A stretch of 64,000 nt of DNA, taken from assembly GCF_023073415.1 (NCBI RefSeq), contig NZ_JADPJL010000066.1:1-64000 (forward strand), in the 5' to 3' direction. Shown in pieces: positions 7,818 through 16,413 of this stretch; positions within the stretch are counted from its first letter, which is position 1; each line of letters starts with the position of its first letter. A program made the translations under genes and the position numbers. Under the pieces are notes generated by a model that was given only the letters and a program-made list of their open reading frames with translations, was not told the origin of the DNA and did not search any database. The stretch comes from Bradyrhizobium sp. 190 (GTDB taxonomy: Bacteria; Pseudomonadota; Alphaproteobacteria; Rhizobiales; Xanthobacteraceae).

Positions 7818-8068
7818 CGACGCCGAGCTACAGCCACACCCAGCAAGAACGCGACCAGCAGCGAGCCGAGCGGCGCTTCCCGCGCGATGTTGCTCAGGAT
7901 GCTGAGCGGCATGCCGGGTTTCTTCCCTTTCTCGATCGCGTCGCCGACGCGACTGGCGGCGCCCCGGACCGCATCGGAAACCTCTTCAATCGTGGACTTG
8001 GATTCCGGACTGGGATCCAGGCCTTCATACACAAGCGGCGGGGAGGGCATGTCGTCGGCCATGGGCAA
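7814..8068 (-). CDS. small protein with C-terminal membrane anchor
   Basis: 84 residues. The N-terminal half is hydrophilic and helical (STIEEVSDAVRGAASRVGDA). The C-terminal 20 residues form one hydrophobic helix, PLGSLLVAFLLGVAVARRR, ending in a basic cap. This layout resembles the DUF883/ElaB class of small inner-membrane anchored stress proteins, although the match is by architecture only. It is the last gene of a minus-strand run starting at 9545. Confidence 0.65.
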   Translation of the reverse strand: MPMADDMPSPPLVYEGLDPSPESKSTIEEVSDAVRGAASRVGDAIEKGKKPGMPLSILSNIAREAPLGSLLVAFLLGVAVARRR

Positions 8069-8137
8069 GCTTCCTGATCAATCAGTGATAATCGAGTAGG
8101 TCGCACTTCGTTCCGGTTTGCGAAGGCAATCGCGGCG

Positions 8138-8392
8138 CTATCTCGGGGTACGCGAAACCGAAATGGGCTTGTCGGGAGGGCGGGTTTTCGGGTGCACGCG
8201 CGCAACGGCGGGCGTACGAGGCAAATCTGCGAACTCGGAAGAGTGGTAGTCCCGCCCTTCGGGCGTCGTGATGTAAATGTCGTAGCAGCCGGCGCGCGAC
8301 ATCTCCCGGGCCTTCTTCAGGGCGCCTTCGGCCGTCTTCCTGCGGTGGACCAGATCGCCGTGTTGGCACATCGCTTTGATCGAGAAGCTCAT
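8138..8392 (-). CDS. conserved hypothetical protein, 84 residues
   Basis: Soluble protein beginning MSFSIKAMCQHGDLVHRRKT. The central part reads GALKKAREMSRAGCYDIYIT and probably forms a helix followed by a strand; the C-terminus is basic and proline-rich. Its ATG overlaps the stop of the 52-residue gene upstream (ATGA), so the two are translationally coupled. Function unknown. Confidence 0.65.
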   Translation of the reverse strand: MSFSIKAMCQHGDLVHRRKTAEGALKKAREMSRAGCYDIYITTPEGRDYHSSEFADLPRTPAVARVHPKTRPPDKPISVSRTPR

Positions 8393-8547
8393 TTTTTCTT
8401 CTTCTTGTTCTTCTTGATGATCTCGGCCTGGATTTTGAAAGCCTGCGCCAGTGTTCTCATCTGGCCGGCAACGTATGTGTCAGCCGTATTCACCGCCACC
8501 CGCTCTGCGGTGGCTGCCTGCTGCCGGATTGCCTTGGCCATCTTCAT
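8389..8547 (-). CDS. 52-residue lysine-rich helical protein
   Basis: ATG at 8545-8547, stop TGA overlapping the next gene. The peptide is a long amphipathic helix (MAKAIRQQAATAERVAVNTA at residues 3-22) ending in a run of lysines. A purine-rich stretch (ggaaaggcaggga on the minus strand) precedes the start. The overlap with the next gene and the tight packing support it as real. No known family. Confidence 0.55.
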   Translation of the reverse strand: MKMAKAIRQQAATAERVAVNTADTYVAGQMRTLAQAFKIQAEIIKKNKKKKK

Positions 8548-8592
8548 GACGGTCAACTTCCCTGCCTTTCCGTAGTTCCCGGTGCAGCCCGA

Positions 8593-8859
8593 TCACTTCA
8601 TCTCCTCCAGCAACTTCCGCGATTCCCGCAACAACGCCTGTACCCCCCTTCGCTCCGCAATCGCATCCCTGGTGAACAGGCCGTGCGTGCGCGCGTTCTG
8701 GTTTGCCCTTGGCGCGCCAGATCCCTGTGCGCCGCCATGCATGCGGCAGCGCTTCCTGCCGTGCACCGCCGGCGAGCGGCACGAACCGCCGGAACGGGTT
8801 TTGGCGCCACAACGTGGGCTCGCCAGCATCGGGCCGGTATTTCTGACGTGATCGCTCAT
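8593..8859 (-). CDS. HGGxSTG-type small phage-like protein
   Basis: 88 residues with a cysteine-rich N-terminal half, CGAKTRSGGSCRSPAV, then RCRMHGGAQGSGAPRANQNA. This is the signature of the HGGxSTG family, common in prophages and gene islands next to packaging genes. The cysteines and histidine may bind a metal. Its start overlaps the preceding gene's stop by 4 bp (ATGA). Role unknown. Confidence 0.7.
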   Translation of the reverse strand: MSDHVRNTGPMLASPRCGAKTRSGGSCRSPAVHGRKRCRMHGGAQGSGAPRANQNARTHGLFTRDAIAERRGVQALLRESRKLLEEMK

Positions 8860-9545
8860 GCCTGTGCTTCCCGCTTGGCATCAGCGGGAGCGCGCCGTCG
8901 CCTGGAGCCCGCGGCCTTCGGCGCCTTCCGCGCCGCGGATGCCGGGTTCTTGTCCGAAACGATCACGCGCGCATGCTGCGTGACGTTGCCGACAATGGCC
9001 TTGCCGCCATCCCCGACCGACACGTTCTGCACGGTGATGGCGGGCTCGCCATGGCTGCGGTAGCGGTTGAGCGCCTCGATCTGGGCCGGAAACGTGCGGG
9101 CGAGCCGGCCCAATGCGCGCGCGGCACTGTCGTGCTGGGCGAGGTCGTCCGCATTCGCGAGGTGATGGGCACATCGCATCGCCATCACATGAACCGAAAC
9201 CATCTGCGCCACCAGCATGGCTTCGATTGAATCCCGGGGCTTGATGCTCTTCACCATCGAGATCATGAAGGAGAGGTTGACCTCGTCGGGACTCTCGCCG
9301 CTCACGCTGGCCTTTACCAATTGCCTGAGAATGCCATGCATCGCTTCGCGGTCGGCGACCCCCAGTGTATCAGCCATGAGCTGTTCGCCGATTTCAGGGT
9401 CGGGATGGTCGATGGAGAATCCGTGCGACAGCAGCTTGATCCGCGGGGCTGCGGCAGCGTTGGTCTGGCCGGTTGCGGCGATCGCCGTTGGCATCGTGAG
9501 GTCCGGAGCGGTGTTCATGTCGAGATTCCCTGGTGCGCGCGGCAC
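8856..9545 (-). CDS. hypothetical protein, first gene of a phage-like mini-operon
   Basis: 229 residues; ATG at 9518 (MNTAPDLTMP) is an alternative start. The middle is helical and includes SLIKPRDSIEAMLVAQM-like content (residues around 95-125), and the C-terminal 30 residues are a basic tail (AAGSRRRRAPADAKREAQA). VQNVSVGDGGKAIVGNVTQH near 170 looks like short beta strands. Proteins of this kind accompany HGGxSTG genes in Bradyrhizobium, which I know only from memory. No catalytic motif is seen. Confidence 0.65.
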   Translation of the reverse strand: MPRAPGNLDMNTAPDLTMPTAIAATGQTNAAAAPRIKLLSHGFSIDHPDPEIGEQLMADTLGVADREAMHGILRQLVKASVSGESPDEVNLSFMISMVKSIKPRDSIEAMLVAQMVSVHVMAMRCAHHLANADDLAQHDSAARALGRLARTFPAQIEALNRYRSHGEPAITVQNVSVGDGGKAIVGNVTQHARVIVSDKNPASAARKAPKAAGSRRRRAPADAKREAQA

Positions 9546-9921
9546 GCGCGCGGTTCGGCCACGCGCAGGCGATCGCTCGCCGCCGCGGTCCGGTGCAATT
9601 TCAATTGTGAGCGAGGATTTTGAGCCGCAATCGTATGGACGCGCCCGCTATTGCGGGGCGACGGGCGTTCACGAGATTACGGGATGATGAAGGAATGCCG
9701 CTGATTTGCCCGACGTGTCAAACTGTTTTTCGAAGCATTCATGCGACAGCCGCCTGCTACTTTGCATGGGGTTGTTTTGATGAATCAGCATCGGCGGAGG
9801 TGGTCGTCGGTCCAAAAATCTGTCTCTATTGGAGCCGAGACCGCCCGTGCGTGGGCGCTCCAGGTGCCTGCGGCGCTGCTGCCGGCCTTGCCTAAAGTTT
9901 TTGCGTGTGGGGAATGACGGT
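9546..9921. other. intergenic region with a probable dispersed repeat
   Basis: A divergent gap of 376 bp between the mini-operon and the amidohydrolase. The stretch at about 9693-9780 (beginning CCGCTGATTTGCCCGACGTG and ending CTTTGCATGGGGTTGTTTTG) looks like a relic of an intergenic sequence repeated in Bradyrhizobium genomes. The possible ORF across it, 9620-9895, has no codon bias that I trust. I see no other gene. Confidence 0.4.
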
Positions 9922-11412
9922 ATGAGTGGCTTGATAATCACTGGCGGCCGGGTGGTGGATCCGGCAAGCGGGATGGACGCCATTGGCGATGTGGCTGTTG
10001 TGGATGGTCAGATCTCCGCGGTCGGCACCGGGCTCGGCAGCGCCGAGCGGGTGATCGACGCGACCGGGCTGGTGGTGGCTCCCGGCTTCATTGATCTGCA
10101 CGCGCACGGCCAGTCGATCCCGGCTGACCGCATGCAGGCGTTCGACGGGGTGACGACGACGCTCGACCTCGAGGCGGGCGTATTGCCCGTCGCATCCTGG
10201 TATCGGCGCCAGGCCGCCAAGGGACGCGTGCTGAACTACGGCGCCGCCGCCAACTGGGCCTTCGCGCGCATCGGCGCGATGACCGGCTCAAACGCCGAAA
10301 GCTCGCTGGAGGCGTTCGGCAATGCCATGCGCGATCGCCGCTGGATCGACAACGTGGCCAGCGACACGGAGGTGGCCGGCATCCTCGACCGCCTCGCAAT
10401 CGGACTGAACGAGGGCGGCATTGGCATCGGCATCCTCAATGCCTATGCCCCGGGCGCCGGCGTCCAGGAGCTGACCGCGGTGTGCCAACTGGCGGCGGCG
10501 CATGATGTGGCGACCTTCACCCACGTCGCCTACATGTCCCGTATCGATCCGGAAAGCGCCGCCGAGGCCTATATCCGCCTGATCGGCTATGCCGGCGCCA
10601 CCGGCGCGCACATGCACATCTGCCACTTCAACTCTTCCAGCAAGACCGACGTCGAGCGCTGCGCCGTGCTGATAGCCAAGGCGCAGGCGCAGGGCCTGCC
10701 GATCACGGTGGAGGCCTATCCGTACGGCACCGGTTCGACGGTGCTGGCGGCAGCCTTCTTCAGCGATCCGGAGTTCGAGGCGCGCAATGGACTCGGCTAC
10801 GATTCGGTGCAGCGGGTGACCGACGGGCGGCGCTTCCGCGACCGCGGGGAATTGCTGGCGGCGCAGGCGGAGGAGCCCTCCACGCTGGTGCTGTGGCATA
10901 TCCTGGATACGGAGAACAATCCGCACCATCGTGACCTCCTGGACATCTCGGTGCTGTATCCCGGTGGCGCGATCGCGTCCGACGCGATGCCCTGGACCCT
11001 GTCGGACGGCAGCGCTTACACCGGCGACGCCTGGCCGCTGCCGGATGACGCCACCTCGCATCCGCGTTCGGCGGGTTGCTTCACCCGCTTCATCCGCGAG
11101 TGGGTGCGTGAGCGCAAGAAGCTGTCGCTCCTGGAAGGCATCCGCAAATGCGCCCTGATCCCGGCGGAGATCCTTTCCCACAGCACGCCCGCCATGCGCG
11201 CCAAGGGAAGGCTGCAGGTGGCTGCGGATGCCGATATTGTCGTGTTCGATTTCGACGCGCTGACCGACCGGGCGACTTTCTCGGCGATGAACCATCCGTC
11301 AGAGGGCGTGCGGCATCTGGTGGTCAGCGGCGAGCCGTTGATATCAGATGGCGTGCTGGATGTGGCGGCGAGGCCCGGCCGGCCGGTGCGCCGGCCCGTT
11401 ACCGAGAGCTGA
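9922..11412 (+). CDS. amidohydrolase, N-acyl-D-amino-acid deacylase-like
   Basis: 496 residues from ATG 9922; the frame upstream is non-coding. It begins with the small beta domain typical of amidohydrolases (GLIITGGRVVDPASGMDAIG), followed by the metal-binding HAH at residues 60-62 (GFIDLHAHG). Further metal or substrate residues are likely in HMHICHFN and in ASDAMPW, where the conserved Asp sits. This set fits the D-aminoacylase/dihydroorotase branch, which hydrolyses amide bonds with one or two zinc ions. The substrate is not evident. The CobW-type gene follows after 2 bp, suggesting one transcript and possibly metal delivery to this enzyme. Confidence 0.85.
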   Translation: MSGLIITGGRVVDPASGMDAIGDVAVVDGQISAVGTGLGSAERVIDATGLVVAPGFIDLHAHGQSIPADRMQAFDGVTTTLDLEAGVLPVASWYRRQAAKGRVLNYGAAANWAFARIGAMTGSNAESSLEAFGNAMRDRRWIDNVASDTEVAGILDRLAIGLNEGGIGIGILNAYAPGAGVQELTAVCQLAAAHDVATFTHVAYMSRIDPESAAEAYIRLIGYAGATGAHMHICHFNSSSKTDVERCAVLIAKAQAQGLPITVEAYPYGTGSTVLAAAFFSDPEFEARNGLGYDSVQRVTDGRRFRDRGELLAAQAEEPSTLVLWHILDTENNPHHRDLLDISVLYPGGAIASDAMPWTLSDGSAYTGDAWPLPDDATSHPRSAGCFTRFIREWVRERKKLSLLEGIRKCALIPAEILSHSTPAMRAKGRLQVAADADIVVFDFDALTDRATFSAMNHPSEGVRHLVVSGEPLISDGVLDVAARPGRPVRRPVTES

Positions 11413-11414
11413 TC

Positions 11415-12344
11415 TTGCCAGTCCCGATCCTCCTGGTGACCGGCTTCCTCGGGGCGGGCAAGACCACGGTCGTGAACCACCTGCTGGCGCATGCGGAGGG
11501 GCGGCGGATCGCCGCCGTGGTCAACGATTTCGGCGCTGTTAACATCGACGCGGAGCTGATCGCGGGCGCCAGCGATGGGGTGGTCAGCCTGAGCAACGGC
11601 TGCATCTGCTGCTCGCTGGAAGGCGATCTCTTGCGCACGCTCGCCGCCCTGCTGCGGCGTGATCCGCGGCCGGAGTTCATCGTGATCGAAACCAGCGGGG
11701 TCGCCGATCCCTCGGATATCGTGCGCAACCTGATGGATCCCCTGATCTGGCGGGAGGCGCCGCTGGAAACGGTGCTGTGCGTCGTGGACGCGACGACACC
11801 GGCGGAGACATTGAACGACGCGTTGCTGCGGTCTCAGCTGCGGGCGGCCGACGTGGTGGCGCTGAGCAAGGTGGATCTGGTGGATGCGGCGGGTCGCGCA
11901 AAGCTGCGCGATGTCGTCCGGGCGCAGCGTCCGGCGGCGGTGGTTGTCGATGCGCTGCATGGCGAAGTCCCCGCAGCGCTGCTGTTCCCCGCGGACGTGG
12001 ACCGCGTGCCCGCGCCGCGCGAGCCGGGGCCGCGACGGCCGTCGGCCGACCGGTTCGAGACGCTGAGCTGGACATCGGAACGGCCGGTGTCGCTCCCCCG
12101 GTTGCAGCAGGCGATCGGTCGGCTGGCGCCGAAGCTCGCTCGGGCGAAGGGGTTGTTCGAGACTGTGGAGCAGCCGGGGCGGTTGACGGTGTTTCAGCTT
12201 GCCGGCGGGCGCGCGACGTTGGCGCCGGGCGGGGCGCTGCCTGCCGGGGTGCTGCGGACACGGATCGTATTCATTGCCGAGATCGGCGTTCTCTCGGCCG
12301 CCGAGATCGATGGGATCATGGAAGAGTGCATCGAAGCTGGGTGA
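11415..12344 (+). CDS. CobW/COG0523-family G3E GTPase, metal chaperone candidate
   Basis: 309 residues from TTG 11415, two bases after the amidohydrolase stop. The Walker A GFLGAGKTT is at residues 10-18, the metal-binding CxCC motif CICC at 63-66, the Walker B region near VIETSGVADPSD, and the guanine-binding SKVDL near 143. The C-terminal CobW_C domain is present but divergent. The family inserts Zn, Co or Fe into metalloenzymes. Being stitched to a metal-dependent amidohydrolase, it probably serves that enzyme; this is inference. It lacks an obvious histidine-rich loop. Confidence 0.87.
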   Translation: MPVPILLVTGFLGAGKTTVVNHLLAHAEGRRIAAVVNDFGAVNIDAELIAGASDGVVSLSNGCICCSLEGDLLRTLAALLRRDPRPEFIVIETSGVADPSDIVRNLMDPLIWREAPLETVLCVVDATTPAETLNDALLRSQLRAADVVALSKVDLVDAAGRAKLRDVVRAQRPAAVVVDALHGEVPAALLFPADVDRVPAPREPGPRRPSADRFETLSWTSERPVSLPRLQQAIGRLAPKLARAKGLFETVEQPGRLTVFQLAGGRATLAPGGALPAGVLRTRIVFIAEIGVLSAAEIDGIMEECIEAG

Positions 12345-12378
12345 GGTGAGGGGGGCCGATTGCCCTTCTCAAACTGTC

Positions 12379-12404
12379 GCGTCCGGCAATCGAATGCCGG
12401 ACGC
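12379..12404. terminator. hairpin between convergent genes
   Basis: Perfect 10-bp arms GCGTCCGGCA (12379-12388) and TGCCGGACGC (12395-12404) with a 6-base loop. It lies between the convergent CobW-type and TRAP binding-protein genes. No T tract follows on either strand, so it may act as a stabilising or bidirectional terminator hairpin or be a dispersed palindrome. Confidence 0.5.
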
Positions 12405-12427
12405 TACTGAGCGCGATGACGATCGTC

Positions 12428-13402
12428 CTACTTCTTATAGGTGGCGATCACGGCTTCACCATCGGGGCCGGCCTTCTTAAGCCAATCGGCCGTCAACTGC
12501 TCCCCGATCTTCTCAAGACCCGTCTTCAGCGCCGCAGGCGGCGGCAGCACCTTCATTTTGTTGGCCTGAAGTTGTTCGAGGTACCACTTCGCCTTTTCTT
12601 CCGCGAGCTTCCAGCCGCGTTCTTCGGCGACCGCCGCCGCCTTGAGGATCGCTTCCTGGGTCGGCTTGTCGAGCGCGTCGAAAGCCGCCTTGTTGACGAA
12701 GGTGACGTTCTTCGGAATCCAGGCTTGGGTATCATAGAAATGCGTCATGGTTTCCCACGACTTGCTATCGTAGCCGGTCGAGCCCGAGGTCATGAACGCG
12801 TTCACGACGCCGGTGGCCAGGGCCTGCGGCAGTTCCGCCGCCTGAATGGTGACGGGCTGCGCGCCGACAAGTTCGGCGATGCGGGAGGTGCCGACATTAT
12901 AGGCGCGCCACTTCAGGCCTTTCATGTCCTCGACGGTGTTGAGATCCTTCTTGGCATAAATGCCCTGCGGACCCCACGGGACCGCAAAGAGAAGCATAAG
13001 GCCTTGGGAGGCGAGCTTCTTTTCGATGGCGGGTTTCGACGCCAGCCACAGTTTCTTGGCTGCCGGGTAACTCGTCGACAGGAACGGGACGACGTCGATG
13101 CCGAACATCGGATCCTCGTTCTCATGCAGCGAGATCAGAACCTCACCCGCCTGCGCTTGTCCGGTTGCGACCGCGCGCTTGATTTCCGGCGCCTTGAACA
13201 GGGACGCCGCGGGGTGAACGGTGATCTGCAGCTTGCCGCCGGTGGCGTCGCCGACATCCTTGGCAAACGCGATCAAATTCACCGAATGCGGATTGTCCGC
13301 CGGATAGGCCGCCGGAAGATTCCATTTTGTCTGCGCCATTGCAGGGCCGGCAAGCGCTGCGACACAGGCGACCATCGCGCACGTTTTGATAAGCTTCAAC
13401 AT
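12428..13402 (-). CDS. TRAP transporter solute-binding protein (DctP family)
   Basis: 324 residues with a clear signal peptide ending in AGPAMAQ at about residue 24. The mature part fits the DctP fold: KWNLPAAYPADNPHSVN binds near the ligand cleft, and WRAYNVGTSRIAELVG carries the conserved arginine region that holds a carboxylate. It acts in the periplasm and delivers an organic acid to the DctQ/DctM permeases encoded upstream on the same strand. It is 14 bp from DctM, so this is one operon. The ligand is unknown. Confidence 0.93.
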   Translation of the reverse strand: MLKLIKTCAMVACVAALAGPAMAQTKWNLPAAYPADNPHSVNLIAFAKDVGDATGGKLQITVHPAASLFKAPEIKRAVATGQAQAGEVLISLHENEDPMFGIDVVPFLSTSYPAAKKLWLASKPAIEKKLASQGLMLLFAVPWGPQGIYAKKDLNTVEDMKGLKWRAYNVGTSRIAELVGAQPVTIQAAELPQALATGVVNAFMTSGSTGYDSKSWETMTHFYDTQAWIPKNVTFVNKAAFDALDKPTQEAILKAAAVAEERGWKLAEEKAKWYLEQLQANKMKVLPPPAALKTGLEKIGEQLTADWLKKAGPDGEAVIATYKK

Positions 13403-13416
13403 GACAACACCTCTTT

Positions 13417-14724
13417 CTAGCCGGGAAACGCGATCCGCGGCAGCAACATCACGATATCAGGAAATACCGTGATGATGGCAACCGCGAGAACTAACAAAAA
13501 GAAGAACGGCAGGGCCGCCTTGGCGACCGTGTTGGAGTCCTTGCCGCTCATGGTCTGCAGGACGAACAGATTGAAGCCGACGGGCGGAGAGACTTCCGCC
13601 ATTTCCACCACCAGCACCAGGAATATGCCGAACCAGATCAGATCGAACCCGGCCTGCTTTACCATCGGAATGACGATGGCGGTGGTCAGCACGATCATGG
13701 AAATTCCGTCGAGCGCCGCGCCGAGCACGATGTACATGACGGTCAGCGCCGCGATCAGCGCATAAGGACTGAGCTGGAGGCCGTTCACCCAGCTCGCGAG
13801 CGCCAGCGGGATGCCGGTATAGGCCATCGACGTGCCCATGTAGGAAGCGCCCGCCAGGATCAAGAGGATCATGCAATTGACCCGCGTCGCGCCCATGACG
13901 CTCGCCCAGAAGGACTGCCAGGTCAGCGCCCCCTGCCACCACGCGATCGCGAGCGATCCCAACACGCCCCAGGCTGCGCATTCCGTCGCCGTCGCCCAGC
14001 CCATCAGCAACGACAGAAAGACGAAAACGATCAGCAGCAGGCAAGGAATGAGATTGAGCGACTCTGCAATGCGCCTACGAAAGCTCATCGGCGGCTCGGC
14101 CGGTGGCGTGCGATTTGGATTGGCGAGCGACCAGATCGCGATGTAGCCGGAATAGAGCGTCATTACCATCAGGCCCGGCAAAAATCCGGCGAGGAAAACC
14201 TGAATGATGGAGACATTCGCCTGCACGGCGTAGACCACCATGGTGATCGACGGCGGGATGAGAATGCCGAGCGTGCCCGCACCGGCCAGAGAGCCGAGGC
14301 TCAAGTTTTCGTCGTAGCCGCGCTTCTTCAGTTCCGGCAGGGCGATCTTGGCAACCGTGGCGCAGGTCGCGGCTGACGATCCCGACACCGAACCGAACAC
14401 ACCGCAGGCGAGCACGTTGACGTGCATGAGCCGGCCCGGCAGCCAGTTCAGCCAGGGCGCAAACCCACGGAACATTTCCTCCGATAACCGCGTGCGGAAG
14501 AGAATTTCGCCCATCCAGATGAAGAGCGGCAATGCCGCGAGCGACCACGACGCACTGTTGCCCCACACCGTTGTCGCAAGAACGCTGCCCGCCGGTATGG
14601 CGCCGCCGGCGAATTGCATGCCGGCCCATCCCGTCGCCATCAAGGCGACGCCGATCCAGACGCCGGCACCGAGCAGCAGCGCAAGAAATCCGAGCAGGAT
14701 AGCGGCGATGGAGAGAAGCTCCAT
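13417..14724 (-). CDS. TRAP transporter large permease (DctM family)
   Basis: 435 residues starting MELLSIAAILLGFLALLLGA at ATG 14724; a longer frame overlapping DctQ is rejected. About 12 transmembrane helices and the family motifs are visible, including VFGSVSGSSAATCATVAKI and GAGTLGILIPPSITMVVYAV. The latter is the conserved GxLGxxIPPS loop of the Na+-coupled transport domain. Inner membrane. Encoded between DctQ and DctP. Confidence 0.95.
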   Translation of the reverse strand: MELLSIAAILLGFLALLLGAGVWIGVALMATGWAGMQFAGGAIPAGSVLATTVWGNSASWSLAALPLFIWMGEILFRTRLSEEMFRGFAPWLNWLPGRLMHVNVLACGVFGSVSGSSAATCATVAKIALPELKKRGYDENLSLGSLAGAGTLGILIPPSITMVVYAVQANVSIIQVFLAGFLPGLMVMTLYSGYIAIWSLANPNRTPPAEPPMSFRRRIAESLNLIPCLLLIVFVFLSLLMGWATATECAAWGVLGSLAIAWWQGALTWQSFWASVMGATRVNCMILLILAGASYMGTSMAYTGIPLALASWVNGLQLSPYALIAALTVMYIVLGAALDGISMIVLTTAIVIPMVKQAGFDLIWFGIFLVLVVEMAEVSPPVGFNLFVLQTMSGKDSNTVAKAALPFFFLLVLAVAIITVFPDIVMLLPRIAFPG

Positions 14725-14725
14725 G

Positions 14726-15271
14726 TCAGACCCCGCTCTGCATGGCGCGTTCAATGATCTCCTCGGCGCTCTGCGGCTTGGGCAATTCGTAGCGCGGCGT
14801 GAAGCCGCGCAGGACATGGACCAGTTCATCCACGAAAGCGATGAAGAGTATCACGAGGCCGCCACTGTAGCCGAGTTGCGGAATCCACAGCGGCACCGCA
14901 ATCACCCCTTGCGAAATGTCGGAAAACTTCCACGACTGCCAGGTCATGATCACGGCATGCCACGCGAAAAAGCCGATGAAGCCAACGCCGACGAGGAGGG
15001 CTGCGATCTCGACATAGTGGCGGACGTTGTCGTTGAGGCGATCGATCAGAAGCCCGACGCGGATCATCTCGCCATGCTTGAACGTATGCGCGAGCCCGAG
15101 GAAGGCTGTCGCCGCCATGCACCAGGAGATGAAATCATCGCCCGCCGGAATATTGATGCCGAGCGGCCGGCCGCCCGACAGCAGCAGCATCAGCACAAAA
15201 ATCGCAATGAGGAAAAGTCCGGCGAGATAGCCGGAGAATAGGTAGAGCCGATCAAGAAACATGCGGATCAT
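14726..15271 (-). CDS. TRAP transporter small permease (DctQ family)
   Basis: 181 residues with four predicted transmembrane helices, the usual DctQ layout. The loop motif WCMAATAFLGLAHTFKHGEM matches the conserved A-x-x-x-G-x-x-x-x-x-K/R-x-G-x-H block of small permeases. It pairs with DctM in the inner membrane. Its stop lies 1 bp from the DctM start, so translation is coupled. First gene of the three-gene TRAP operon; the 231 bp upstream (15272-15502) contain no gene that I can see and should hold its promoter. Confidence 0.92.
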   Translation of the reverse strand: MIRMFLDRLYLFSGYLAGLFLIAIFVLMLLLSGGRPLGINIPAGDDFISWCMAATAFLGLAHTFKHGEMIRVGLLIDRLNDNVRHYVEIAALLVGVGFIGFFAWHAVIMTWQSWKFSDISQGVIAVPLWIPQLGYSGGLVILFIAFVDELVHVLRGFTPRYELPKPQSAEEIIERAMQSGV

Positions 15272-15502
15272 ACTGTGTCCTTCCCCCTCGCACGCCTATT
15301 GCCCGCAAGCAATAGAGGTGCCACTTCCGCTCGTCGTCTTCAGGAAAGAGTCTGTCGATCCTGGCCGCGGGCGAGAGCGGACCACCGAAATCAGTCCCCA
15401 GAAGAAAGAGCAGGGTTTCGGAATTGCTCCGGACCGTCAAGAGGCCGTTCACAGCCTGTCGCTATACCAAAGACGGGGCCAAACGATGCCGGGCTGTAGC
15501 CT

Positions 15503-16282
15503 CTATTGCTGCAGCGACGAAACACTTGCGGCGATGTTGTCGGCCAGGGCCTTTACAAGAGGCACATAGCGCTGGACGACGTCCGCGCGGTCGAGCGCCG
15601 ACGTGAAGTAGGTCATGCCGACGGTGGCCAGCACGCGCCGGTTGACGAGGATGGGGACCGCTATCGTGCCGGACGAGCGCGGCTCGACCATCGGGTCGCG
15701 TTCGGCGAAGCCTTGCTTGCGGATCGTCGCCAGCAAAGCCAACGCTCGTTTACGCTCGGTGGCGAGTTTGTCTTCCGCTTCCTGCGACCGTGTCAGCATG
15801 TCGAGCAGCATCGAGCGTTCGCTCGTGGGACAGAAGGCCAGATAGGCACGCCCCAGCGCCCGCCCGAGCAGGCTGAGGTGCGTGTTGAGGGTGCCGTGAA
15901 ATGGCGAGACCGGGCTGTCGGGAATGGTGCTGAAGCGGACCACGACAGAACTCCTGTCGAGGATGGCGATGGCGATTGGCCAGTGATATTGCCGCGTGAA
16001 GGCGAGCGCCCACGGGCGCGCGGCCTCCACCACCAGCGGATCGCCGTGAAAGCCGTTGCTCAGCGATTTGACCCGCGAGGCGACCGCGTAGCCGCCCTGC
16101 CGCCGGTCGTTCGCCGCATAACCCATTGCGCATAGCGACTTCATCAACCGCACCACCGTCGATTTCGGCAGTCCAGTTGCCCTGTGCAGGCGATCGATCG
16201 AGGTGACACGGTGGCGATTGAGTTCCTCCAGCAGCAGGAGGGTGCGGGAGGCGGCTTCGACGGTGTTGGTTTTGAGCGGCAT
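15503..16282 (-). CDS. IclR-family transcriptional regulator
   Basis: 259 residues from ATG 16282 (MPLKTNTVEAASRTLLLLEE); the longer frame from 16360 would cover the operator and is less likely. The N-terminal winged helix spans about 10-70 (VTSIDRLHRATGLPKSTVVR), and the C-terminal effector domain follows with RSSGTIAVPILVNRRVLATV. IclR proteins bind small carboxylates. It lies between the TRAP operon and the divergent aldolase operon and probably controls both. A palindrome stands immediately upstream of its start. Confidence 0.92.
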   Translation of the reverse strand: MPLKTNTVEAASRTLLLLEELNRHRVTSIDRLHRATGLPKSTVVRLMKSLCAMGYAANDRRQGGYAVASRVKSLSNGFHGDPLVVEAARPWALAFTRQYHWPIAIAILDRSSVVVRFSTIPDSPVSPFHGTLNTHLSLLGRALGRAYLAFCPTSERSMLLDMLTRSQEAEDKLATERKRALALLATIRKQGFAERDPMVEPRSSGTIAVPILVNRRVLATVGMTYFTSALDRADVVQRYVPLVKALADNIAASVSSLQQ

Positions 16283-16286
16283 ACAA

Positions 16287-16301
16287 TTCCACCTGGTGGA
16301 A
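16287..16301. promoter_or_regulatory. probable IclR operator
   Basis: Perfect 7-bp arms TTCCACC and GGTGGAA with a single central T. The spacing and the TTCC...GGAA ends are typical of IclR-family sites. It lies 5 bp upstream of the IclR start codon and about 115 bp upstream of the divergent aldolase start, a suitable place for autoregulation and for control of the aldolase operon. Confidence 0.55.
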
Positions 16302-16413
16302 CGCGGCGGAATAGCTATGGCCCACCGGCGTCCGCCCTGCAATGGTTTTCGCCAAGCCACGTCGGTGCCCCCTTCTGAGGGCGGTCCCGAGCAGATGGCG
16401 GGGAGGAACAGCC

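Noticed and set aside
9620..9895. Possible small cysteine-containing protein before the amidohydrolase
   Set aside because: The stretch looks like a dispersed intergenic repeat and shows no codon bias, so it is not annotated as a gene.
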